Notes: generated from the sequence alone by a model not told the origin. Counted from the first letter of the stretch, positions 1 to 6,411 are shown. The stretch is DNA of 13,626 nucleotides from an uncultured Coriobacteriaceae bacterium (GCA_900550385.1 URRZ01000059.1:1-13626), one strand, 5' to 3'. A program made the numbers and translations.

Positions 1-202
1 TCTCTTTGGCAAAGGCCAGGTCATCGATATATCCATATCCCTTTAGTCGCTCTATCGTTTGCTCTATCTCATCTTCACGATACTGTTTTTTTTGCAGGTA
101 GCTCCGCATTTCGTATTCCGAGCGCATCCGAGTTCCCAAATACGTCAGCGCAGCATCCATGCAAAGCTTTTTCTTTTTTTGTTTTTTTACAGGCCGATCC
201 AT
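1..202 (-). CDS. recX: Regulatory protein RecX, N-terminal part (runs off the window)
   Basis: Reading the minus strand from 202 gives 67 residues before the window ends, so the C-terminal part is missing. RecX binds RecA filaments in the cytoplasm and modulates recombination and the SOS response. Visible signs are a Lys-rich start (residues 6-12), then the first three-helix RecX repeat: ALTYLGTRMRSEYEMRSYL (about 18-36), followed by Glu/Ile-rich helix residues and the hallmark GYIDDLAFAK (57-66). The start at 202 is preceded by GAGGA with a 5-base spacer; an in-frame ATG at 214 lies upstream of that site and is less likely. The gene is AT-rich with AAA/CAA codons, unlike everything after about 620, and resembles a low-GC Clostridia recX. 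It is divergent from the small gene at 329. The family call is by motif recognition. Confidence 0.8.
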   Translation of the reverse strand, partial: MDRPVKKQKKKKLCMDAALTYLGTRMRSEYEMRSYLQKKQYREDEIEQTIERLKGYGYIDDLAFAKE

Positions 203-230
203 CGTAATCCTCATTTGTTCGTTTGTTTAC

Positions 231-259
231 ATCATAACGCATCTTGACAAAAAAACCAA
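231..259 (-). promoter_or_regulatory. Putative recX promoter
   Basis: On the minus strand TTGGTT (259-254) and TATGAT (236-231) are separated by 17 bases, a good sigma-A-type arrangement. Transcription would begin near 224, about 20 bases before the recX start codon. Predicted from sequence only. Confidence 0.5.
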
Positions 260-279
260 GATTTCTTACCGCATAGAAT
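244..279 (+). promoter_or_regulatory. Possible promoter of the CotF-like small gene
   Basis: A perfect TTGACA lies at 244-249, but there is no matching -10 box 16-18 bases on. Further downstream CATAGAAT (272-279) resembles the CATA-type -10 of sporulation sigma factors (SigE/SigG/SigK). This would suit a coat-like gene, but the assignment is weak. Confidence 0.3.
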
Positions 280-328
280 CTGTGCGTTTTGTTGATACTA
301 AATCAAAATCATTGAGGAGGTTTTGAAT

Positions 329-553
329 ATGCCGCAGAACAGCAACCAACAATCCGATGGTCAGCAAGTCATCGCCAAAGATCTGAACAATGTTATGGAT
401 CTGATGAACCACGAAGCCGTGTCCTATCAAAAGACCAAAGTTTACAGCCAACAGGTGCGTAGCGACGATGCCAAGCAGCTTTTGGACCGCGTATGCCAGC
501 ACCATAAGCAGAACTTTGCCTGCTTAGATGAATTTATCACCAGCCAGAAATAA
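329..553 (+). CDS. Small CotF-like / ferritin-like helical protein
   Basis: The protein has 74 residues with the start at ATG 329, because GAGGAGG (314-320) lies 8 bases before it. An in-frame TTG at 323 is too close to that site. It is predicted to be wholly alpha-helical, with no signal peptide or membrane segment. The stretch from DLMNHEAVSYQKTKVYSQQ (about 28-46) to CQHHKQNFACLDEFI (56-70) follows the pattern of small CotF-like spore-coat proteins of Clostridia: a Tyr/Lys-containing first helix and a QHHKQ-type second helix. It is shorter than full CotF proteins and may be half of a helical bundle that dimerises. Its stop is 12 bases before the next ATG, so the two were probably co-transcribed. 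Composition matches the recX fragment, not the rest of the window. Family assignment is moderate; the function is unproven. Confidence 0.5.
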   Translation: MPQNSNQQSDGQQVIAKDLNNVMDLMNHEAVSYQKTKVYSQQVRSDDAKQLLDRVCQHHKQNFACLDEFITSQK

Positions 554-565
554 AGGAGGAGCCCC

Positions 566-1009
566 ATGGAAAAAACAACGTTAGATGATAAAGCCATGCT
601 CAACGACCTGCTCATCCGCGCCGCGCAGTCCAAGGCGACCGAATGCGTGGCGCGCGGCGGCAGCGATGCCTGGACGTACTACATCGATTACAAGCCCGCA
701 GGCGCCAAGATGCGCGCGCAGCATTGCTTCGAGCTGCCCTACATCGCCGACAAACTCGACTGCGGCTTGTATCTGGACGAGCGTACCGGGGAGACGCTTC
801 TGGGCGATGAGCCCGATGAGGAGTTCGGCCGCAGGATCCGCGAGGCATGGCACAACTTCATCGTGTCGGGCGATCCCAACGGCCCCGGCTTGGGCATGGA
901 GTGGCCGCAGTACGGCGACGGGCGCGCCACCATGGTGATGGGTTCCGAGTGGAAGGTCCAAGGCGAGGTCAGGCCGGCGGACCTGGATATCGCGCGCAAA
1001 TACAACTGA
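566..1009 (+). CDS. Chimeric ORF: CotF-like start joined to a type B carboxylesterase C-terminal third
   Basis: The ORF has 147 codons with a strong Shine-Dalgarno sequence (AGGAGGAG, 554-561). Residues 1-16 (MEKTTLDDKAMLNDLL) use AT-rich codons and look like the start of a CotF-like coat protein, continuing the gene pair that begins at 329. From about residue 17 composition becomes GC-rich and the sequence matches the end of a type B carboxylesterase/lipase: QHCFELPYIAD (51-61) carries the position of the catalytic His of the usual HGxELPY motif, and AWHNFIVSGDPNGPG (94-108) followed by WPQY is the family's C-terminal signature. Full family members have about 500 residues. The nucleophile motif GESAG and the acid residue are absent, so no esterase activity is expected. 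The reading frame is open across the join near 595-625. This is either an assembly chimera or a real deletion/transfer junction; I favour the former. Confidence 0.7.
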   Translation: MEKTTLDDKAMLNDLLIRAAQSKATECVARGGSDAWTYYIDYKPAGAKMRAQHCFELPYIADKLDCGLYLDERTGETLLGDEPDEEFGRRIREAWHNFIVSGDPNGPGLGMEWPQYGDGRATMVMGSEWKVQGEVRPADLDIARKYN

Positions 1010-1024
1010 CCAGATGGTTTTCCG

Positions 1025-1075
1025 GCAGCGTTTGACGTTCCCGCATGCGAACGTTGCAGCGCCGTCAAACGCTGC
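1025..1075 (+). terminator. Long inverted repeat after the esterase fragment
   Basis: GCAGCGTTTGACG (1025-1037) is exactly complementary to CGTCAAACGCTGC (1063-1075). Inside the 25-base loop, GTTC (1037-1040, sharing one base) and GAAC (1049-1052) form a second small dyad. There is no T-run after it, so if it terminates the esterase transcript it is not a classical intrinsic terminator. It could also be a regulator-binding or structured RNA element upstream of the LysR gene. Confidence 0.4.
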
Positions 1076-1139
1076 GGCTCGGGGCCGCCCGCATGCCCGA
1101 CGCCGCGACGATCGGCTCCGTCGGATCCCGCAAAGCGGT

Positions 1140-1145
1140 TATAAT
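1140..1145 (+). promoter_or_regulatory. Putative -10 box for the LysR gene
   Basis: A perfect TATAAT lies 68 bases upstream of the LysR start codon in otherwise GC-rich DNA. No convincing -35 box is visible 16-18 bases upstream. Confidence 0.45.
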
Positions 1146-1213
1146 CACCTGCAGGGCGTAAGCGCGCCCCATGGGTCGGCGGGACGGTTCGCGGAAAGGA
1201 TGCGGGTGGCGGG

Positions 1214-2134
1214 ATGAACACGGATGAGGCGCGTTATTTCCTGGCCATCTGCGACGAGGGCAGCGTGTCCCAAGCGGCCAGCTCCCTGTACATCTCGCCG
1301 CAGGGCCTCTCGCGCTCGCTCAAGCGTTTCGAGGCGAAGCTGGGCGTGCGGCTGTTCGTGCGCACCCCCCAGGGCATGGTGCCCACCGAGCAGGCGTTGC
1401 GGCTGAAGGAGCATCTGCGGAAGATGGTCGACGCCGAGGACGAGGCGTACCGCTACCTCGCCGAGCTGAAGCGCGCCGACCGCGTGCGCTACCTGCTGGG
1501 GCGCGATTCGATGCTGGGCGACACGGTCATCGAGGGCGTCGAGGATTACAACCGCCGGCAGGGCAAGGAGGCCGTCAAGGCGGTCATGATGCGCGAGTCC
1601 GAGGACCGCTTGGCGCGCATCTTCGTCGAGGGCGGCTACGATTATCGCTTCCTATCCGCCGAGCTGAACGATCTGCAGGAGCTTCCCTGCGAGGAGATCT
1701 GCACGCTGCGCTTCGTTCCCTTGGTCAACCGCGAGAGCCCCGTCGCGCAACGCGGGTCGCTGGCGTTTCCCGACCTGCGCGAGCTGACGGTGCTGGCGGA
1801 ATACCGCAGCTTCGCCTGGGTAAAGATCCTCGAGCGCATCTGCCAAGGGCTCGGCTTCGAGCCGCGCATCCGCGAGGTCGACAAGGACTACATCGCCCGC
1901 CTCCTCTCGCGGCCGGGCGACGAGGTCGTCTACGTGCGCCAGCTCGACCTCGAGCACGCCCCCTGGACCTCCGAGAGCTTCCGCGTCCCCGCGAGCTTCG
2001 ACGCGCTCGACGCCCATATCGTCCTGCAGTCGATGGGCCCGCGCATCGATCCCGATCTGGTGGAGTGCCTGCGATCCCGTTTCGCGGAATCGCCCTACGC
2101 CGCCGCGCCGTGCCCGGATGCGGGGAAAAACTGA
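1214..2134 (+). CDS. LysR-type transcriptional regulator
   Basis: This 306-residue protein has the length and layout of LysR regulators. The N-terminal winged helix-turn-helix covers about residues 3-62: ARYFLAICDEGSVSQAASSL, then YISPQGLSRSLKRFE and LGVRLFVRTPQGMVPTE, the standard LysR signature. An effector-binding domain (about 90-290) follows; it is divergent and gives no hint of the ligand. The start is the ATG at 1214; the nearest purine-rich stretch is weak (GAAAGGA is about 13 bases away), so the start is only fairly sure. It lies in the same orientation as, and 270 bases upstream of, the 2-hydroxyacyl-CoA dehydratase/CoA-transferase genes, which suggests it senses that pathway's substrate or CoA ester. 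Control of those genes is inferred from position only. A soluble DNA-binding protein, probably a tetramer. Confidence 0.9.
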   Translation: MNTDEARYFLAICDEGSVSQAASSLYISPQGLSRSLKRFEAKLGVRLFVRTPQGMVPTEQALRLKEHLRKMVDAEDEAYRYLAELKRADRVRYLLGRDSMLGDTVIEGVEDYNRRQGKEAVKAVMMRESEDRLARIFVEGGYDYRFLSAELNDLQELPCEEICTLRFVPLVNRESPVAQRGSLAFPDLRELTVLAEYRSFAWVKILERICQGLGFEPRIREVDKDYIARLLSRPGDEVVYVRQLDLEHAPWTSESFRVPASFDALDAHIVLQSMGPRIDPDLVECLRSRFAESPYAAAPCPDAGKN

Positions 2135-2137
2135 TCC

Positions 2138-2148
2138 GAGGAATCCTC
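2138..2148 (+). promoter_or_regulatory. Short dyad just after the LysR stop
   Basis: GAGGA-A-TCCTC is an 11-base perfect dyad starting 4 bases after the LysR stop codon. It could be a small operator half or a weak RNA hairpin. There is no T-run. Function not determined. Confidence 0.2.
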
Positions 2149-2217
2149 CGACAACATCATATTCCCAGATAAAACGGGCATAAACAACTTGTCCCGCCGA
2201 TCGCGAGCAGCCGTTTA

Positions 2218-2246
2218 TTCCGCCCGGGCGCCGCTTTCCCTAGCAT
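2218..2246 (+). promoter_or_regulatory. Putative promoter of the dehydratase/CoA-transferase operon
   Basis: TTCCGC (2218-2223) and TAGCAT (2241-2246) are spaced by 17 bases. The same TAGCAT hexamer sits in the -10 position before the U32 gene at 8054. Transcription from here would give a leader of about 150 bases before the first start codon at 2405. An alternative is TTGTCC (2189-2194) with TTTATT (2214-2219), spacing 19. Confidence 0.35.
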
Positions 2247-2255
2247 GGTAGCCGA

Positions 2256-2345
2256 GGGGGCGTGCCCCGTGCCGCCCTCCGTGCGGCGGGCATCCCGGAA
2301 AGGAGCCGCCGCGGGGATGCGCGGAAGCGCGTTCGCGAAGAACGC
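2256..2345 (+). promoter_or_regulatory. Structured leader of the dehydratase operon
   Basis: Four consecutive hairpins can be drawn in the leader: GGGG/CCCC around 2256-2268; GCCGC (2271-2275) with GCGGC (2283-2287); GCATCCC (2290-2296) with GGGATGC (2314-2320); and GCGTTC (2329-2334) with GAACGC (2340-2345). In GC-rich DNA some pairing occurs by chance, but the two 6-7 bp perfect stems are notable. No known riboswitch class was recognised. Confidence 0.25.
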
Positions 2346-2404
2346 AACCCCAGCGCGCTTTCGCCGCCTCCCATCGTGCTGGCCCGAAGAAGGGAGTTGA
2401 GCGA

Positions 2405-3571
2405 ATGGCATTACGCGAATGCGCTTTGCGAAGCGAAGCGTTCGCGGCCCTTCTCGACGTGTACCGCAACCGCGAGAAGGCCGCCCTCGCCTGGAAGGAG
2501 AACGGGGGGAAGATCGTGGGGACGCTCGGTGCCGACGTGCCCGAGGAGATCCTCATCGCGGCCGGGTTTTTGCCCGTGCGCTGCTATGCCGACCCCAGCA
2601 AGCCGCTGAAATACGCCGATGTGTACCTGGAGCAGGCCTACGAGCCGTCCTCGCGCGCCACGTTCGAGCGGATCGTCGACGGCACCTGCGACGGCCTGTT
2701 CGACCATCTGGCGATCTCGCACACCAGCGACACCGAGCTGCGCATGTGGCTGTACCTGCGCGAGATGCGCCGCTCCGAGCGCCAGATGCGCGTGCCGCCG
2801 GTCGAGTTCGTCGACTGGCTCCTGGTGCGCCGCCGCATGTACCAGGAGGAGAACAAGAACGTCGTCGCGCGCTTCCGCGACGCGGTGGAGAAGTGGATCG
2901 GCCGCGCGATCGACGACGACGAGATCCGCGCCGCCGCCCGCATCCTGAACGACGACCACGCCGCCCTGCGTGAGGTCGCGGCGCTGCGTCGGCTCGATGC
3001 GCCCCGCGTGAACGGCTCCGAGGCGCTGGTGATCATCGGCTCGGCGTTCTTCATGGATCGCGCCGAGCATGCGAAGCTGGCCCGCCAGGTGGCAAAGGAG
3101 GCGCAAGGCTGGCCCGAGATCGATGCCCCGCGGGTGTTCGTGACGGGCACCGCGCAGGAGTCCACCGAGCTGTACGGCCTCATCGAGGATGCCGGCGCCG
3201 TGGTGGTGGGCGAGGACCACGATTGGGGCGACCGCTCCTATGACCGCGACATGCGCTGCGGCATCGACGTCATGCGCGCCATCGTGGACCGCTACATGCT
3301 GCGCTCGGTCAGCTGCCGCCGCTCGCTGGTGGCCGACCGCGTTCGCGAGCTGGACGCCCAGGTCGCCGCAGCGAACGCCCAGGCGGTCGTGTTCTACCTG
3401 CACGAGCATGACGAGGCGGCGTCGTGGGACTACCCCGAGCAGCGCAAATCCCTGGAGGCTGGAGGCATCGCCACCAAGGCGTTCTTCCGCCAGCAGTGGC
3501 CGGCATCGAGGAACGGGGCGCTTGCGGGGGATCTGGCGGCGTTCGCGGACGAGTTGAAGGCGAGGGCATGA
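2405..3571 (+). CDS. 2-hydroxyacyl-CoA dehydratase, short (HgdB/FldC/BcrC-type) subunit with missing cluster cysteines
   Basis: The protein has 388 residues, the usual length of the short D-component subunit of 2-hydroxyacyl-CoA dehydratases and of benzoyl-CoA reductase BcrC. Family features: GADVPEEILIAAGFLPVR (42-59), ADVYLEQAY (71-79), DGLFDHLAISHTSDTELR (96-113), and a C-terminal half with VVFYLHEHDEAASWDYP (328-344) before the final helix. In typical members three cysteines bind a [4Fe-4S] cluster (Cys-Pro after the A..L helix, Thr-Cys-Asp, and Phe-Cys-Asp-Pro before the W/F-D-Y-P motif). Here those positions read Glu80-Pro81, Thr107-Ser108-Asp109 and His335-Asp336. So the subunit probably binds no cluster, or a different ligand set, and may be structural or substrate-shaping. 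It overlaps the long subunit by 4 bases (ATGA), implying translational coupling. AAGAAGGGAG lies upstream of the start. Confidence 0.85.
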   Translation: MALRECALRSEAFAALLDVYRNREKAALAWKENGGKIVGTLGADVPEEILIAAGFLPVRCYADPSKPLKYADVYLEQAYEPSSRATFERIVDGTCDGLFDHLAISHTSDTELRMWLYLREMRRSERQMRVPPVEFVDWLLVRRRMYQEENKNVVARFRDAVEKWIGRAIDDDEIRAAARILNDDHAALREVAALRRLDAPRVNGSEALVIIGSAFFMDRAEHAKLARQVAKEAQGWPEIDAPRVFVTGTAQESTELYGLIEDAGAVVVGEDHDWGDRSYDRDMRCGIDVMRAIVDRYMLRSVSCRRSLVADRVRELDAQVAAANAQAVVFYLHEHDEAASWDYPEQRKSLEAGGIATKAFFRQQWPASRNGALAGDLAAFADELKARA

Positions 3572-4929
3572 TGGCGGAGCAGACGCGAAACGGCGCCAAG
3601 GCGCCCGAGACGAAGAGCAAGAGCAAGGCGGTCAAGCGCCTGAAGGCCACGGCTACCGCCAGCGCCTACCAGAAGCAGTGGTTCTTCGGCATGAAGGAGC
3701 GCGTGGAGAAGGAGGGCGGCCCGTTCGCCTACATCAACGCCGACGTGCCCATCGAGATCCTGCGCGCCATGGACATCCCGTTCGTGGTGAACCAGTGGTG
3801 GAGCGCCATCTGCGCGGCGAAGCGCATGAACAAGAAGTACTTCGGCCTGCTGCGCGACGCGGGCTACCGCGACGACCTGTGCACCTACTGCGCCACGCCG
3901 CTGGCGGAGAGCCTGGATCCCGACGACCATGCGGTCGACGAGGAGGGCAAGCCGCTGGGGCCGTGGGGCGGGCTGCCCAAGCCCACCATCGCCATCACGC
4001 GCCTGTGCTGCGACTGCCAGAACAAGATCTTCGAGCTGTTCAGCAGGAACTGGGGCGCGAAGCTGTACGTGATGGACGTGACGCAGACGCGCAAGACCCC
4101 GCTGAGCTGGTGGGAGCTGGCCCCCTACGACTGGGAGGAGCTGCTGGACGGCGACCGCCTGGACGAGTTCGTGGAGGACTTCAAGGAGCTGATCCGCTGG
4201 CTGGAGGAGGAGACGGGCCGCATGTTCGATGAGCAGAAGTTCATCGAGGTCATGCACCTGATCAACCAGCAGGAGGAGTGGTACCGCAAGACGCGCGACC
4301 TCATCGCGGCGTCGCGCCCGGCGCCGGTGACGGTGGTGGACACCATCAACGCCGTCATGCAGGCGCAGTGGCAGCGCGGCACTCAGTGGGCGGTCGACCA
4401 CGCCAAGAGCCTGTACTACGAGATCAAGGAGCTGGTGGACACCCGGAACTACGCGGTGCCCAACGAGAAGTACCGCCTGATGTGGATCGGCCGCGGCCTG
4501 TGGCACGACTTCGAGTTCTACCAGAACTTCGAGAAGAAGTACGGCGCCGCGTTCGTGTGGTCGATGTATCTGGCAATGGGCGCCGACACCTACATCCGCT
4601 ATCACGTGGAGGAGGACCCGCTGCGCTGCCTGGCCGCGCGCGAGATAGCCATGCAGGACGTGCTGCACATGCCGCCGTGGAACGCGGCCTGGTTCGTGAA
4701 GGAAGCGCAGACCAACGGCATCGACGGCGTGGTGTACATGGTCCCCGACAGCTGCATGCAGAACGTCGAGGGCTCCTACTTCATCGAGAAGGCGCTGGAG
4801 CAGGCGGGCATCCCGGTGCTGCGCTTCGTCGCCGACCCGGTGGATCCGCGCAAGCTCTCGCGCGACAACATGCTGGCGATGGTGGAGGACTTCATCGAGA
4901 ACCGTGTGATCCCCAACGCGGGCAAATAG
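3568..4929 (+). CDS. 2-hydroxyacyl-CoA dehydratase, long (HgdA/FldB/BcrB-type) subunit
   Basis: 453 residues from ATG 3568, which overlaps the previous stop (ATGA). ATG 3571 is an equally possible start; an in-frame upstream GTG at 3424 would overlap the short subunit by ~150 bases and is rejected. Residues 1-30 are a Lys-rich linker. The conserved core begins at GPFAYINADVPIEILRAMDIPFVVNQWW (51-78). Cysteines expected to bind the [4Fe-4S] cluster are present: Cys82 (SAICAAK), Cys105 (DLCTYC) and one of Cys147/148/150 (RLCCDC); Cys396 lies in VPDSCMQNVEG. With the short subunit it should form the heterodimer that removes water from an (R)-2-hydroxyacyl-CoA through a ketyl radical, after one-electron injection by an ATP-dependent activator not encoded here. 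A benzoyl-CoA-reductase-like role cannot be excluded, as the families are homologous. Substrate unknown; Trp-rich stretches around 76-77 and 181-182 may line an aromatic pocket (guess). Confidence 0.88.
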   Translation: MMAEQTRNGAKAPETKSKSKAVKRLKATATASAYQKQWFFGMKERVEKEGGPFAYINADVPIEILRAMDIPFVVNQWWSAICAAKRMNKKYFGLLRDAGYRDDLCTYCATPLAESLDPDDHAVDEEGKPLGPWGGLPKPTIAITRLCCDCQNKIFELFSRNWGAKLYVMDVTQTRKTPLSWWELAPYDWEELLDGDRLDEFVEDFKELIRWLEEETGRMFDEQKFIEVMHLINQQEEWYRKTRDLIAASRPAPVTVVDTINAVMQAQWQRGTQWAVDHAKSLYYEIKELVDTRNYAVPNEKYRLMWIGRGLWHDFEFYQNFEKKYGAAFVWSMYLAMGADTYIRYHVEEDPLRCLAAREIAMQDVLHMPPWNAAWFVKEAQTNGIDGVVYMVPDSCMQNVEGSYFIEKALEQAGIPVLRFVADPVDPRKLSRDNMLAMVEDFIENRVIPNAGK

Positions 4930-4983
4930 GCGCTCGGCCTAGCGAAGGAGAACCGTCCGGGGTGCGGCTCGGCGCCCCGGCGA

Positions 4984-5012
4984 GGCCCTGCGGCAGGCAA
5001 GCCGCCGGGGCC
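4984..5012 (+). other. Intercistronic hairpin before the CoA-transferase
   Basis: GGCCC-T-GCGGC (4984-4994) pairs with GCCGC-CG-GGGCC (5001-5012) around the 6-base loop AGGCAA. It ends just before the Shine-Dalgarno AGGAGG (5021-5026) of the next gene. It could adjust mRNA stability or translation between dehydratase and transferase. No T-run follows, so it is unlikely to stop transcription fully. Confidence 0.3.
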
Positions 5013-5032
5013 GGAGAAGAAGGAGGAACATC

Positions 5033-6244
5033 ATGGGCAAAGGACCCCTGACCGGCGCGAAGATCCTCGATCTCACGCAGTTCGAATCGGGCACCGTGTG
5101 CACCGAGACGCTGGCGTGGCTGGGCGCCGAGGTGCTGAAAGTGGAGCGTCCCGGCCGCGGCGAGCTGGGCCGCTACGCGGGCTACGACCCCGACCACGAC
5201 AGCTTCGGCTTTATCATCATGAACATGAACAAGAAGGGCCTCACCTGCAACATGAAGACGCCCGAGGGCTTGGAGCTGATGAAGAAGCTCCTGGCGAAGT
5301 GCGACGCCATCGTGGAGAACATGGGGCCGGGCTCCATGGACCGCCTGGGCCTTTCCTACGAGGAGTGCAAGAAGGTCAACCCGAAGATCGTCTACGCCTC
5401 CATCAAGGGCTTCTACTCGCAGGGCCCTTACGCCGACTACCCGGCGTTCGACCCCATCGCCACCCACACGGGCGGCTTCGTGGCGGCCACCGGCCTGCCC
5501 GGCCAGCCCATCAAGGCGGGCGTGAGCGTGGCGGATTCCGGCACGGGCATCATGTGCGCGCTCGCCATCACCGCCGCGCTGTACCAGCGCGACAAGGAAG
5601 GCGTCGGCCAGCAGATCGAGTGCGACATGCAGGACTTCATGATCGGCCTGGGCCGTTCCGGCTGGGAGCCCTACTACAACACGGGGAAGCCACCCAAGCG
5701 CGTGGGCAACGGCATGCCGCTGGAGGACGTGGCTCCGTCCGACACCTACCCCTGCAAGCCCTTCGGGCCCAACGACTACGTGCACATCTACACCTCCCGC
5801 AACCCCGGCTCCAAGCAGTGGGAGTGCTTCTGCCGCGCCATCGGCCACGAGGAGCTGCTGGAGGATCCGCGCATGGCCACGCCGCACTCCCGCTACGAGC
5901 ATCGCGACGAGCTCAACGAGATCATCAAGAGCTGGACGGCGCAGCACACCAAGCAGGAGGCCATGGAGATCCTCGCCAACGCCGACGTGCCCGCCGGCGC
6001 GCTGCTGGACATCGGCGACTTCGCCGCCGACCCGCAGTACACCGACCGCGGCATCGTGGTGGAGGTGGAGCACGGCTACCGCGGCAAGCTGAAGGTGCCC
6101 GGCTTCGCGGCGTGCATGTCCGAGAACCACATCGACTACCAGTGCTCGCCTGTCCTCGGCGGCAGCAACCAGGAGATCTACGGGGGCCTTCTGGGCCTGT
6201 CCGATGCCGAGCTCGCCGAGCTCGAGGAGAAGAAGGTCATCTAA
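5033..6244 (+). CDS. Family III CoA-transferase (CaiB/BaiF/FldA-like)
   Basis: 403 residues, the normal length for a family III CoA-transferase. These enzymes move CoA between a carboxylic acid and an acyl-CoA via an aspartyl-CoA thioester. The N-terminal motif LTGAKILDLTQFESGTVCTETLAWLGAEVLKVERPGRG is classic, though I split it here: LTGAKILDLTQ (6-16) and LGAEVLKVERPGRG (30-43). NKKGLTCNMKTPEG (66-79) and VENMGPGSMDRLGL (94-107) are also family signatures. Catalytic Asp168 lies in VADSGTGIM, matching Asp169 of formyl-CoA transferase. The start has AGGAGG (5021-5026), 6 bases upstream. It lies 103 bases after the dehydratase pair, as FldA lies with FldBC in phenyllactate fermentation, so it probably loads the dehydratase substrate onto CoA, using the product CoA ester as donor. 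Substrate not determined; a CaiB-type betaine/carnitine acid is an alternative. Confidence 0.9.
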   Translation: MGKGPLTGAKILDLTQFESGTVCTETLAWLGAEVLKVERPGRGELGRYAGYDPDHDSFGFIIMNMNKKGLTCNMKTPEGLELMKKLLAKCDAIVENMGPGSMDRLGLSYEECKKVNPKIVYASIKGFYSQGPYADYPAFDPIATHTGGFVAATGLPGQPIKAGVSVADSGTGIMCALAITAALYQRDKEGVGQQIECDMQDFMIGLGRSGWEPYYNTGKPPKRVGNGMPLEDVAPSDTYPCKPFGPNDYVHIYTSRNPGSKQWECFCRAIGHEELLEDPRMATPHSRYEHRDELNEIIKSWTAQHTKQEAMEILANADVPAGALLDIGDFAADPQYTDRGIVVEVEHGYRGKLKVPGFAACMSENHIDYQCSPVLGGSNQEIYGGLLGLSDAELAELEEKKVI

Positions 6245-6268
6245 CCGATCGGCTTCATGGCTTGGAAG

Positions 6269-6305
6269 GGGAGCCGTGCCGACCTCCCTTAACGGTCCGG
6301 CTTCC
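6269..6305 (+). terminator. Possible terminator after the CoA-transferase
   Basis: GGGAGCCG (6269-6276) pairs with CGGCTTCC (6298-6305), with one G-T pair, and GACC (6281-6284) with GGTC (6294-6297) extends the stem inward past a bulge. It begins about 25 bases after the stop codon. There is no T-run, so it would be non-canonical. Confidence 0.35.
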
Positions 6306-6360
6306 CGCCCCTCCTAGGGCACGGACCCTGCCGCGGCGCGTTTTCGTTCCCCAGCACAGA

Positions 6361-6388
6361 TTCGGTTTCCCCGCCGTGCTGCTATAGT
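6361..6388 (+). promoter_or_regulatory. Putative promoter of the acyl-CoA ligase gene
   Basis: TTCGGT (6361-6366) and TATAGT (6383-6388) are 16 bases apart, and TG at 6380-6381 makes an extended -10. Transcription would start near 6395, about 50 bases before the start codon. Confidence 0.5.
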
Positions 6389-6393
6389 GGGTA

Positions 6394-6411
6394 GGGCCTT
6401 TCCCAAGGCCC
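6394..6411 (+). other. Hairpin at the predicted 5' end of the ligase mRNA
   Basis: GGGCCTT (6394-6400) and AAGGCCC (6405-6411) form a perfect 7-bp stem with loop TCCC. It starts almost exactly where transcription from the promoter at 6361-6388 should begin, so the mRNA would carry a 5'-terminal stem-loop, a known mRNA-stabilising arrangement. Confidence 0.4.

Noticed and set aside
59..247. 62-residue plus-strand frame at the left end
   Set aside because: It is the antisense of the recX fragment, whose conserved GYIDD motif settles the coding strand.
1010..1213. A short gene between the esterase fragment and the LysR gene
   Set aside because: Open frames here are short, Arg-rich and lack ribosome sites; the region is better explained by the inverted repeat and a promoter.
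3424..3567. Upstream extension of the long dehydratase subunit to a GTG at 3424
   Set aside because: It would overlap the short subunit by about 150 bases with a non-family sequence, while ATG 3568 gives a normal 4-base ATGA overlap.
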